A stretch of 10,946 bases of DNA from Patescibacteria group bacterium UBA6102 (GCA_002423555.1 DIWQ01000025.1:1-10946); one strand, 5' to 3'. Counted from the stretch's first letter, positions 1-5,237 are shown. Numbers and translations: made by a program. The notes: a model not told the origin generated them from the letters alone.

Positions 1-12
1 GGCGGCAGCCGG

Positions 13-33
13 CCCGAATTAGGCTAATTCGGG
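13..33. repeat. Perfect 10-bp palindrome with 1-nt centre
   Basis: The arm CCCGAATTAG (13-22) is followed by one G and then its exact reverse complement (24-33). Neither strand has a T-run after it, so it is not an obvious intrinsic terminator. It contains the in-frame TAG that precedes the reading frame ending at 208. It could be a protein-binding dyad or a small RNA hairpin. Function is unknown. Confidence 0.5.
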
Positions 34-208
34 TCCGTTTGGGCTGGTTTTAGCCCTATTCTACGGCGTTGTTTTGGCAGCAATAGACAGGTTTTGTGGC
101 TATACCTTGGCAAAACGCCTTGCCAGTGGTAAGGCCCAGCCCCTGCCCTTTTCCGAGGTTAGCGGCTGCCGATCCAAACGAACAGATTTAGCCCAAAAAC
201 TGGGATAA
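23..208 (+). pseudogene. Possible 3' remnant of a membrane protein gene
   Basis: Frame 2 is open from just after a TAG (20-22) to TAA (206-208), about 61 codons. It has a protein-like composition: a hydrophobic stretch near the start (SGPFGLVLALFYGVVLAAI) followed by a basic, polar tail ending in TDLAQKLG. There is no ATG in the frame. The only near candidates are TTG or GTT-rich codons inside the hydrophobic segment. A complete gene is therefore unlikely, and the fragment may be the tail of a disrupted gene entering from the left. The family is not recognised. The opposite strand also has a short open stretch here, so even the coding strand is uncertain. Confidence 0.22.
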
Positions 209-219
209 ATTTATAGTTA

Positions 220-261
220 AAAGTCTGCATTCACTCTGCATTCTAAGGAATGCAGAGTTTT
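220..261. repeat. Hairpin with duplicated left arm, unit 1
   Basis: TCTGCATTC occurs at 224-232 and again at 235-243. A single right arm follows at 248-258 (GAATGCAGAGT). The inner copy forms an 11-bp stem (233-243 with 248-258) with a 4-nt loop. The outer copy, with its A-run, can pair with the same right arm plus the following T-run, with one mismatch. The two stems exclude each other. No gene covers it. Confidence 0.6.
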
Positions 262-306
262 GGTAGCTAAAATATCGCCAAAAAAGGCAAAATCCGGGTC
301 AAAAAA

Positions 307-349
307 TTGTCATTGAGTTGGCATTCACTTGGCATTCTATAAATGCTAA
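307..349. repeat. Hairpin with duplicated left arm, unit 2 (degenerate)
   Basis: TTGGCATTC is repeated at 318-326 and 329-337, and a related TTGTCATT lies at 307-314. A short right arm ATGCTAA (343-349) can pair with either TTGGCAT copy if one G-U pair is allowed. The layout matches the units on either side, but the stem is shorter and weaker. Confidence 0.45.
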
Positions 350-394
350 CTTCTGTCGGACGAAAACTGCCTAAATTTTGCTAAGAATCGCCCT

Positions 395-437
395 AAAAAC
401 TCGTCATTAACTCGTCATTTTGGAATGACGAGTTTTT
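395..437. repeat. Hairpin with duplicated left arm, unit 3
   Basis: ACTCGTCATT occurs at 399-408 and 410-419, with one right arm AATGACGAGT (424-433) followed by T residues. The outer left copy with its A-run pairs over 14 bp with the right arm and T-run (395-408 with 424-437). The inner copy pairs over 11 bp with a TTGG loop. Read on the plus strand, the outer form resembles an intrinsic terminator. This is the cleanest of the units. Confidence 0.65.
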
Positions 438-445
438 GCCTACTA

Positions 446-472
446 AAAAACTGCCTTTCCTGAGCAGTTTTT
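446..472 (-). terminator. Intrinsic terminator after the five-gene operon
   Basis: A 9-bp stem (446-454 with 464-472, arm AAAAACTGC) has a 9-nt loop and A/T-runs on both sides, so it could work in both directions. It starts 15 nt past the stop codon of the last operon gene. A further copy of its left arm lies upstream at 363-370 and encloses unit 3 if it pairs with 464-471. Confidence 0.6.
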
Positions 473-487
473 AATGTTTTTTGCGGT

Positions 488-1258
488 TTATATTCTTTTC
501 ATTTGGGCAATAATCTGGTTTGCCAAATCCCGCTTGTCGATCAAAAAATTATCCCATTTATTCGATTCGCTTCTTTTCCGACCGGCGACAAAACCAAGCA
601 GTTTACCGCCATCAAGTTTATTTGCCATTTTTATAAAATCCGGCGCGGGTACAAACCAAAGGTAATTCCACAGATCGCCTTCCTCGGTATCGAAATAACA
701 AAATACCACGGCCATAGAATAATTATCGGCAACTGCGATTGATTTAACTGTAGCTGTAAAAATCTCATCAGGATTGCTTCCAAAACGGCTTTTTATCTGA
801 ATATACATTGTTTTCAGACTGCCTTTTTCCTTAACAATTAAATCTATGCCCTCGTCATCAGAAATCGGCTTATAACAAGATAATGTTGTGTCGCCATAAA
901 GCGTAATAAGCTCGGCAATTCTCGCCTCAGCAATATCCCCTTTTTGTTTCGTGGAAACATCGGCAGATATTTTTGGCAATCGGTCATTAAGGACAACATC
1001 TTTCCCTTTTCCGCCATCTTGAATATTTATATTCCGAAACCTCAAAACAAATGTTGACGGGCCAGTTTTAATAAACTGCGATTTATCTTTTTTAGAATTT
1101 ATATCAACCACAAGCTGGGCGTTCATTGTCGCTTCCGGCGTTTTGCCCGCGGTTTTAAGCCAGCCACGGTCCAAGGCAATTTTGGTTATCTCCTTGCTGT
1201 GAAGTGGCTTATTCGCTTCATTCAAAATTTGATATGCAATTTCCTTAAATGAGTTCAT
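488..1258 (-). CDS. HARE-HTH domain protein fused to a PD-(D/E)xK-type nuclease domain
   Basis: The protein has 256 residues. Residues 1-74 match the HARE-HTH pattern: an opening FKEIAYQILNEANKPLHSKEI, then GKTPEATMNAQL and a closing GPSTFVLR strand. This winged-helix-like module is found in restriction endonucleases, RNA polymerase delta and chromatin proteins, and is proposed to sense DNA modification. After a linker, residues 104-200 look like a restriction-type fold: GDIAEARI with E111, DEGIDL with D139, and YIQIKSR with Q154 and K156. These fit the E, D and QxK positions of PD-(D/E)xK nucleases of the DUF4365/Mrr-like kind. It is the last gene of the operon, starting 3 nt after the previous stop, so it is probably translationally coupled. 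I infer a DNA-cutting or DNA-binding effector acting on modified or foreign DNA. The HARE call is firm. The nuclease call rests on motif spacing only. Confidence 0.72.
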   Translation of the reverse strand: MNSFKEIAYQILNEANKPLHSKEITKIALDRGWLKTAGKTPEATMNAQLVVDINSKKDKSQFIKTGPSTFVLRFRNINIQDGGKGKDVVLNDRLPKISADVSTKQKGDIAEARIAELITLYGDTTLSCYKPISDDEGIDLIVKEKGSLKTMYIQIKSRFGSNPDEIFTATVKSIAVADNYSMAVVFCYFDTEEGDLWNYLWFVPAPDFIKMANKLDGGKLLGFVAGRKRSESNKWDNFLIDKRDLANQIIAQMKRI

Positions 1259-1261
1259 ATT

Positions 1262-2317
1262 CTAATTTATCCAAATACTTATGTCTATTTTTTCGCCCAC
1301 AATTTGCTCAAAATAATTGGCTCCTATAACAATTCCAACTGAAGTTAAAGAAAGATGAGCCAAATTTGAATCTTCCAATAGCTTTATTAACTCTTTGCCT
1401 ATATTTGTTTCTTCGGATATTTTTTTCTTTATATCTTCGTTATTTTTAATATTATTTTCATAAATAGAAACCAATTTATGAGCGACTTCTTTATCAATTT
1501 TTTTATCATTCAAATATTTTTCTAGATCTGTTTTATTTTTAAACCTTATAAGGTATTTATCTTCTTTCGTGTCTATGGCGATGGCTTCTTTTTTGATTTC
1601 TTCGGACAAATTCAAATCATCAATCTGATTTTTTTCAATCAAATTTAAAAATAAAAAAGAATATTGTCGTTTATAAATATTTATCAAATCCCAGCTTCCA
1701 ATTCCCATGCTTCCGCACCCCGTATACTCAATATGCTGAAATTCGGCATTTGTATTTTTAAAATTTAAGAATGGTTTTATATTTGTATCCAAATAATTTT
1801 TGTATGTTTCCCACGACAAAATTTTGTCATACGATGTATATCTTAATAAATAGCACAAGGCAATAATTTTTAGCTGATCTGTCGTTAACTTATTTATTGT
1901 CGAAATCGCTTCATCATAAACAATGCGCTTCAAGCCCTCGCTATTGTTATTTATTCTTTTAATAATTAAAGAAGCTAAATTTTTATGTAACTCCCCCGAA
2001 GAAGAACGACTGGCAGAAATTGTCGATTTTTTAGAAATATATTGAAAGTCCGGCGAATTTATTATTTCTTTTAATTCTTCATTTTGCTTTATTATTTGAC
2101 CCAAATTTTCGGACAGTGCTTGAAAGTACGATTTTTGATTGCTTTTTATTTGTTTTTTTGTACCATCTGGTAATTCTCCGAAAACCGAACCCATTAATTG
2201 CTTCGCGACTTCTTCTATAGAAAATAGGGCTATAGACTTGTTATTCACAACAATATTCCCACCAGCTTGAAGGTTAGTCGAGTTATCGCCTGATTTTTGA
2301 TTACTTATCATCGCCAT
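1262..2317 (-). CDS. SGDNS-motif soluble protein, LPO_1073/Vpar_1526-like
   Basis: The 351-residue protein has no clear signal peptide or membrane span. Its N-terminus (residues 7-27) carries QKSGDNSTNLQ followed by AGGNIVVNNKS, a short beta-rich peptide almost identical to one in the preceding small protein. The rest is mostly helical, Lys/Ile/Asn-rich and has no catalytic motif I recognise. A polar helical stretch at about residues 48-90 could be coiled-coil. The N-terminal motif and length resemble the uncharacterised LPO_1073/Vpar_1526 group, recalled rather than searched. The start overlaps the end of the upstream gene by 17 nt if ATG 2317 is used, or by 11 nt from the next in-frame ATG (2311). 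Neither has a good ribosome-binding site, so coupling by overlap is likely. Its function is unknown, and its place between a restriction pair and a nuclease suggests a defence role. Confidence 0.75.
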   Translation of the reverse strand: MAMISNQKSGDNSTNLQAGGNIVVNNKSIALFSIEEVAKQLMGSVFGELPDGTKKQIKSNQKSYFQALSENLGQIIKQNEELKEIINSPDFQYISKKSTISASRSSSGELHKNLASLIIKRINNNSEGLKRIVYDEAISTINKLTTDQLKIIALCYLLRYTSYDKILSWETYKNYLDTNIKPFLNFKNTNAEFQHIEYTGCGSMGIGSWDLINIYKRQYSFLFLNLIEKNQIDDLNLSEEIKKEAIAIDTKEDKYLIRFKNKTDLEKYLNDKKIDKEVAHKLVSIYENNIKNNEDIKKKISEETNIGKELIKLLEDSNLAHLSLTSVGIVIGANYFEQIVGEKIDISIWIN

Positions 2318-2567
2318 ATTTATTTAAATTAATATTTTCCCCTTGTATATTTTGGCTATTATCGCCACTTTTTTGAATAAAAGTTTTATTGCCAATTAGA
2401 ATATCACCACCGGCTTTAATATAAGGGACATTATCTTTTTTAAATTTGCCCAAAACCCACTTGAAAAAACCAGAAATCCAACCAATCATTAAAGAAACCA
2501 AAAACAAAATAATAGCTAATAAGCCTTGATTCTGATTTGCCCAATTTGTAATTTCTTTAATATCCAT
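2301..2567 (-). CDS. Small single-span membrane protein with C-terminal SGDNS motif
   Basis: The 88-residue protein has one strong hydrophobic segment at about residues 15-38 (LLAIILFLVSLMIGWISGFF), then a basic patch (KWVLGKFKK) that would favour the C-terminus staying in the cytoplasm. The tail has AGGDILIGNKT (52-62) followed by QKSGDNSQNIQ (65-75). The same two blocks occur in the opposite order at the N-terminus of the next protein, which suggests a shared fold or assembly interface. The gene starts 6 nt after the endonuclease stop and its end overlaps the next gene. It has no similarity to a known toxin or holin that I can name. I infer a membrane anchor or effector that pairs with the 351-residue protein. 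Confidence 0.72.
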   Translation of the reverse strand: MDIKEITNWANQNQGLLAIILFLVSLMIGWISGFFKWVLGKFKKDNVPYIKAGGDILIGNKTFIQKSGDNSQNIQGENINLNKYGDDK

Positions 2568-2573
2568 TTTAAA

Positions 2574-3194
2574 TCAACTTGCTGTTTCAAAAATTTTTTT
2601 GACTAAACAAGTTCTAGCATAAAATGCCCTGCTTATTGACCCGTGTCCGGGGCCTTTTGTCCTTGCCTGTATCCATTTGCCATCAACACCGGTTAACGCC
2701 TCGAAACCTTGGGTGATTAACTTGTTTCTAATAAAATCATAATCCGCTTTAATTTCTTGGATAAGATCATCATCTTCGGCAAAATCCAAATTGGCTACTT
2801 TCAACAATTCCCCACTGTCTGCATTCTGGCCGTGCCACATTACGGCGCAAAATATAATTGATTTTAATTTTGCCCAACAATGGCTTTCAAAAAAAGAATC
2901 ATTTTTTAGTTCCGACGGATTAATCATTGTTATCGCCATTGTTTCCTTAGGAACGAGCTGATCCTTAATATAACGGAAACTAACAGATTTCAACTCATAT
3001 GATAAACCATTTGGGGCTTTGGAAACATTTGTTTCAAGGCCCGCCAATCTTTCCAAAATTAAACCTTTCCAGCCTTTATTTTGCTTGCCTGTTTCGTATG
3101 TAGTTATCCCATATTCTAAGGCCAATTTTCTTAAATCTTGGCCGATGTATTTATTCAAATTCTTAATCGCTGTCGTTCTGGTTATAATTTTCAT
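2574..3194 (-). CDS. MutH/Sau3AI-like restriction endonuclease
   Basis: The 206-residue protein resembles E. coli MutH along its length. GWKGLILERL (41-50) corresponds to the MutH GWIGVLLEIWLG region, with E48 at the place of MutH E56. YELKS (66-70) gives the ExK pair E67/K69 of the catalytic core. The C-terminal GKWIQARTKG and SRAFYARTCLVKKIF match the MutH/Sau3AI block that ends in a basic FYLKK-type helix. MutH and Sau3AI cut at GATC, so it probably cleaves unmethylated DNA at that or a related site. The metal-binding Asp of MutH (D70) is not obvious: N62 sits at the same distance from the upstream Glu, and the segment to ExK is two residues shorter. The start overlaps the methyltransferase stop by ATGA, which couples the two. 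A stand-alone MutH in mismatch repair is less likely given the methyltransferase partner. Confidence 0.8.
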   Translation of the reverse strand: MKIITRTTAIKNLNKYIGQDLRKLALEYGITTYETGKQNKGWKGLILERLAGLETNVSKAPNGLSYELKSVSFRYIKDQLVPKETMAITMINPSELKNDSFFESHCWAKLKSIIFCAVMWHGQNADSGELLKVANLDFAEDDDLIQEIKADYDFIRNKLITQGFEALTGVDGKWIQARTKGPGHGSISRAFYARTCLVKKIFETAS

Positions 3195-4015
3195 ATTTCG
3201 TTACTATGTATTTTTAGTTTATTCTCCAAATTTTTATCCAATTCTTCAAATCTTTTAATTGATAAATCCAAATATTGTTTTTCAGTATCAATCCCTATAA
3301 AATTCCGGCTGTAAAGATAAGAAGCTAATCCCGTTGTTGAGCTACCCGTAAATGGATCCAGAACCAAATCATTTTTATTCGTACTCGCCAGGACTATCCT
3401 TTTTAATAAATCCACTGGCTTTTGGGTTGGATGTTTACCAAACCTTTTTTCAACGGGTTTGGGTGTTCCCTGCGCCCAAACAGAACGCATTTGAGTGTTT
3501 GGTTTTTTTATAAAATCTTCTGGCCAATTACCATTTTTCATCAAGTCGTAATTAAAAATGTGCTTTGCCTCTTTTTCTTTTCGCGCCCAAAGCAAAGTTT
3601 CGTGGCTAGCAGTAAAAAAACGGCAACTCAAATTTGGCGAAGCGTTGGGTTTAAACCACGCTATATCGTTCAAAAAATGGAATTTATTAACTTCGAGAGC
3701 AAAACCGCATTGATAAATTGAGTGATAAGTTCCACTAATCCAAATTGTACCGCCCGGTTTCAATACCCGGCGGCAGGCTTTTGTCCATTCAAGATGAAAT
3801 TCAAAATTCTTTTTCGTACCATTGCTTAAATCCCAATCACCTTTTTTGACGCTTACCATTTTTCCATTTTGGCAAGTGAAAGAACCGCTAGACAAAAAAT
3901 AAGGCGGATCGGCAAAAATCATATCCACGGAATTTTCCGGAAACTCATTCAAAATATCCAAGCAATTTGCTTGATATAATTTAAATTTTGGTTTTTCGTA
4001 GTATGGTTTTATCAT
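3191..4015 (-). CDS. Type II DNA methyltransferase, beta class, DpnA-like
   Basis: This is a SAM-dependent DNA amino-methyltransferase of 274 residues. Motif IV, DPPYFLSSGSF, lies near the N-terminus (about residues 36-46). The SAM-binding motif I, LDPFTGSSTTG (about 219-229), lies near the C-terminus after HPTQKP. This order defines the beta group. The block around VSVKKGDWD, WISGTYHSIYQ and NASPNLSCRFF closely recalls the GATC adenine methyltransferase DpnA (M2.DpnII), including the start IKPYY. I infer N6-adenine methylation, probably of GATC, protecting host DNA from the adjacent MutH-like enzyme. Motif I has GSST where GSGT is usual. ATG 4015 is preferred because DpnA begins at the same point, and TTG 4018 would add one residue. 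It is the first gene of the operon and shares ATGA with the endonuclease. Its AT-rich codons contrast with the core genes to the right. Confidence 0.88.
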   Translation of the reverse strand: MIKPYYEKPKFKLYQANCLDILNEFPENSVDMIFADPPYFLSSGSFTCQNGKMVSVKKGDWDLSNGTKKNFEFHLEWTKACRRVLKPGGTIWISGTYHSIYQCGFALEVNKFHFLNDIAWFKPNASPNLSCRFFTASHETLLWARKEKEAKHIFNYDLMKNGNWPEDFIKKPNTQMRSVWAQGTPKPVEKRFGKHPTQKPVDLLKRIVLASTNKNDLVLDPFTGSSTTGLASYLYSRNFIGIDTEKQYLDLSIKRFEELDKNLENKLKIHSNEI

Positions 4016-4044
4016 CAAAGTTATAATTTAGCGTCTTTCACTGT

Positions 4045-4073
4045 AGGTTACCTTTTTTATAATGTTTTTTCAA
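4045..4073 (-). promoter_or_regulatory. Candidate sigma-70 promoter of the five-gene operon
   Basis: On the minus strand, TTGAAA (4073-4068) is followed after 17 nt by TAACCT (4050-4045), about 30 nt before the methyltransferase start. The -35 is good and the -10 is weak. No clear Shine-Dalgarno precedes the start. The surrounding DNA is AT-rich, so chance matches are possible. Confidence 0.3.
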
Positions 4074-4334
4074 ATGCTTGCGAAGCCTCCGGCTTTGATA
4101 TATATTTTTAAATCCTTACCCCTACCCCCATCTTTTCGGCTAAAATGCGTTCTGCCTTGTCCCGATCCCCAAGCCGGCTGTCAGTCTGCGAGCGAGGCTC
4201 TGGGTTGGTACTCCAAAACAGGGCGAAGTGAGCTTAGTCGGGGGCAAAAAGCTACGCCTTTTACTCAAAAAAGATACAACAAAAATATCAGACAGAAATC
4301 GGGGCAGTTTGACCGCTTTTAGCTGTTCTCTTCA
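4074..4334. other. Gene-free junction between accessory operon and tRNA-Gly
   Basis: This stretch contains no gene I can support. A plus-strand open frame crosses it, but its composition is not protein-like. Patches such as 4138-4255 are more GC-rich than the operon to the left, with small inverted repeats (AAGCC-tcc-GGCTT at 4084-4096). It may be decayed coding sequence or a join between acquired and core DNA. Confidence 0.4.
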
Positions 4335-4336
4335 AG

Positions 4337-4357
4337 AAAAAAAGTCCGAACTTTTTC
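4337..4357 (-). terminator. Hairpin with T-run downstream of tRNA-Gly
   Basis: Seven base pairs (4339-4345 with 4350-4356) close a TCGG tetraloop on the minus strand. The arm ends in a run of seven T. It lies just beyond the tRNA terminator and may act as a second stop. Confidence 0.5.
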
Positions 4358-4374
4358 ATAGAAGTCGCTCCAAC

Positions 4375-4402
4375 AAAAAATGCCCCTTACCGGGACATTT
4401 TT
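4375..4402 (-). terminator. Intrinsic terminator of tRNA-Gly
   Basis: An 11-bp stem (4376-4386 with 4392-4402, one G-U pair) has the 5-nt loop GGTAA and ends in a T-run on the minus strand, 3 nt after the CCA end of the tRNA. Confidence 0.75.
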
Positions 4403-4405
4403 AAC

Positions 4406-4479
4406 TGGAGCGAGTGAAGGGAATCGAACCCTCGTCTCGACCTTGGGAAGGTCATGTACTGCCACTGTACTACACTCGC
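4406..4479 (-). tRNA. tRNA-Gly, anticodon CCC, with encoded CCA
   Basis: The minus strand folds into a full cloverleaf. The acceptor GCGAGTG pairs with CACTCGC. The anticodon stem TGACC/GGTCG closes the loop TTCCCAA, giving anticodon CCC at 4447-4445, which reads GGG. The T-arm is GAGGGTTCGATTCCCTT, the discriminator is T, and CCA is encoded at 4408-4406. The D-arm and anticodon region resemble bacterial tRNA-Gly(CCC). Its 3' end faces the AT-rich accessory operon, a usual orientation for tRNA-targeted integration. A terminator follows directly. Confidence 0.93.
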
Positions 4480-4499
4480 AAACCGCCTATCGGCGCAAT

Positions 4500-4581
4500 T
4501 TTCAATTACCAAATAAATTCAAAATTAAAACTTGAAGCTTTTGGCTTGCGCTTTTGGCTTTTAGCCTTTGATTTTTGATAT
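4500..4581. other. AT-rich low-complexity spacer
   Basis: The spacer between the septum protein stop and the tRNA holds imperfect repeats of GCTTTTGGCTT (about 4537-4560) and a small GGCT-TTT-AGCC hairpin (4556-4566). Both strands lack a believable gene. Similar repetitive AT-rich spacers are common in Patescibacteria (recalled knowledge). The small hairpin could be a weak terminator. Confidence 0.4.
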
Positions 4582-4986
4582 TTATTTGATGTTTTTGATT
4601 TTTTTCCAGAGGTCAGCCCAGAAGCTGTCGGTGGCGGAAACGCCGCCTTCTTGATTTGTAGCAGAAGTCGCCGGGTCGCGCAAGATGGCAATCACTTCTT
4701 CGCCGGGTTTCTTATAACCCTGTTCGCGCAGGCGCTCTTCCTGAAAACTTTCCCCTTGCACGGCTTCCAGTCCGGCTTGAAGCGTCCGGCGATGCTCCTC
4801 CAAAATCTGAACTTGGTTTTGCAAATCTTTGATGTTGGTGTCCAGATCGCGGCGGTTGTTCCATATCCGCCGATTGGAAAACGCCAAAAACGCGATGATC
4901 GCCAGCGCCGTCAGTCCCATCGCCAGCGCCGTCAAACGGGCGCCGAATGATTTTCTCTTTTTGATTTTGGGAATTTTAACCGCCAC
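4582..4986 (-). CDS. Septum formation initiator protein, FtsB/DivIC family
   Basis: The 134-residue protein has the layout of FtsB/DivIC: a basic cytoplasmic N-terminus (KIPKIKKRKSFGAR), one membrane span at about 17-37, a coiled coil at about 44-75 (LDTNIKDLQNQVQILEEH), then the family's ending, EERLREQGYKKPGEEVIAIL at 83-102. A Ser/Thr/Gly-rich tail and a short Trp-containing amphipathic end follow. In the family this protein joins FtsL and FtsQ/DivIB in the periplasm-side divisome scaffold. The start is GTG at 4986. An in-frame TGA lies only a few codons upstream, and no ATG precedes the membrane segment. There is no clear ribosome-binding site. FtsB versus DivIC cannot be decided from sequence alone, so no symbol is given. 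Confidence 0.8.
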   Translation of the reverse strand: MAVKIPKIKKRKSFGARLTALAMGLTALAIIAFLAFSNRRIWNNRRDLDTNIKDLQNQVQILEEHRRTLQAGLEAVQGESFQEERLREQGYKKPGEEVIAILRDPATSATNQEGGVSATDSFWADLWKKIKNIK

Positions 4987-5035
4987 AGTATTGAAATTTC
5001 AAATTTGTTTCGGATTTCGCATTTTTTCCGCCGGC

Positions 5036-5064
5036 TTGACGAAAACGCGAAAATAAACGATAAA
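5036..5064 (+). promoter_or_regulatory. Candidate promoter of the 31-residue ORF
   Basis: TTGACG (5036-5041), a 17-nt spacer and GATAAA (5059-5064) form a good sigma-70-type promoter about 48 nt upstream of the small ORF. The -10 overlaps the left arm of the adjacent dyad, which suggests control by a DNA-binding protein. Confidence 0.45.
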
Positions 5065-5092
5065 GGAAACATCGGCGCCGATCGTTTATTTT
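5050..5092. promoter_or_regulatory. Nested dyad between divergent genes, possible operator
   Basis: A perfect 12-bp inverted repeat (AAAATAAACGAT at 5050-5061, complement at 5081-5092) encloses a second perfect palindrome, ATCGGCGCCGAT (5071-5082). It lies between the minus-strand septum gene and the plus-strand small ORF and covers the predicted -10 and start point. It could be an operator or an RNA leader hairpin. It lacks the T-run of a classic terminator on the minus strand. Confidence 0.45.
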
Positions 5093-5111
5093 ACCTCAAA
5101 ACAAATCAAAA

Positions 5112-5207
5112 ATGAAATCAAAAAAAATAATGAAGACCGTCTGGAAAGCGATGGTGGTGGTAATCGCCTTAAGTATGGTGCTTTCCATGGTAGCCATGGG
5201 ATGGTAA
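5112..5207 (+). CDS. 31-residue single-span membrane peptide
   Basis: ATG at 5112 opens 31 codons ending in TAA at 5205. The product starts with a lysine-rich MKSKKIMKTVWK and continues as a Met/Val-rich hydrophobic helix (AMVVVIALSMVLSMVAMGW). This is the layout of a small inner-membrane protein or of a signal-anchor peptide. It is the only plus-strand gene I can support in the core half. A fair promoter lies upstream and a strong terminator begins at its stop codon, which favours a real transcription unit. No Shine-Dalgarno is visible. Its function is unknown. Alternatives are a leader peptide or a type I toxin-like peptide, for which no antisense RNA is evident. Confidence 0.5.
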   Translation: MKSKKIMKTVWKAMVVVIALSMVLSMVAMGW

Positions 5208-5237
5208 AAAAAAGCCGGACGCGCGCCCGGCTTTTTT
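5208..5237. terminator. Bidirectional intrinsic terminator
   Basis: The stem AAAAAAGCCGG (5208-5218) pairs with its exact complement (5227-5237) around an 8-nt loop rich in GC. T-runs on both strands let it serve the small ORF on the plus strand and lepA on the minus strand. The lepA stop codon abuts the stem. Confidence 0.85.

Noticed and set aside
220..472. CRISPR array or integron attC sites
   Set aside because: The repeats are short, differ between units and have no regular spacers. No GTTRRRY/RYYYAAC core pairs of attC and no cas or integrase gene are present.
4062..4322. Plus-strand open frame of 86 codons beside tRNA-Gly
   Set aside because: Composition is not protein-like, no start signal is visible, and no domain is recognisable. 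It spans mixed-composition junction DNA.
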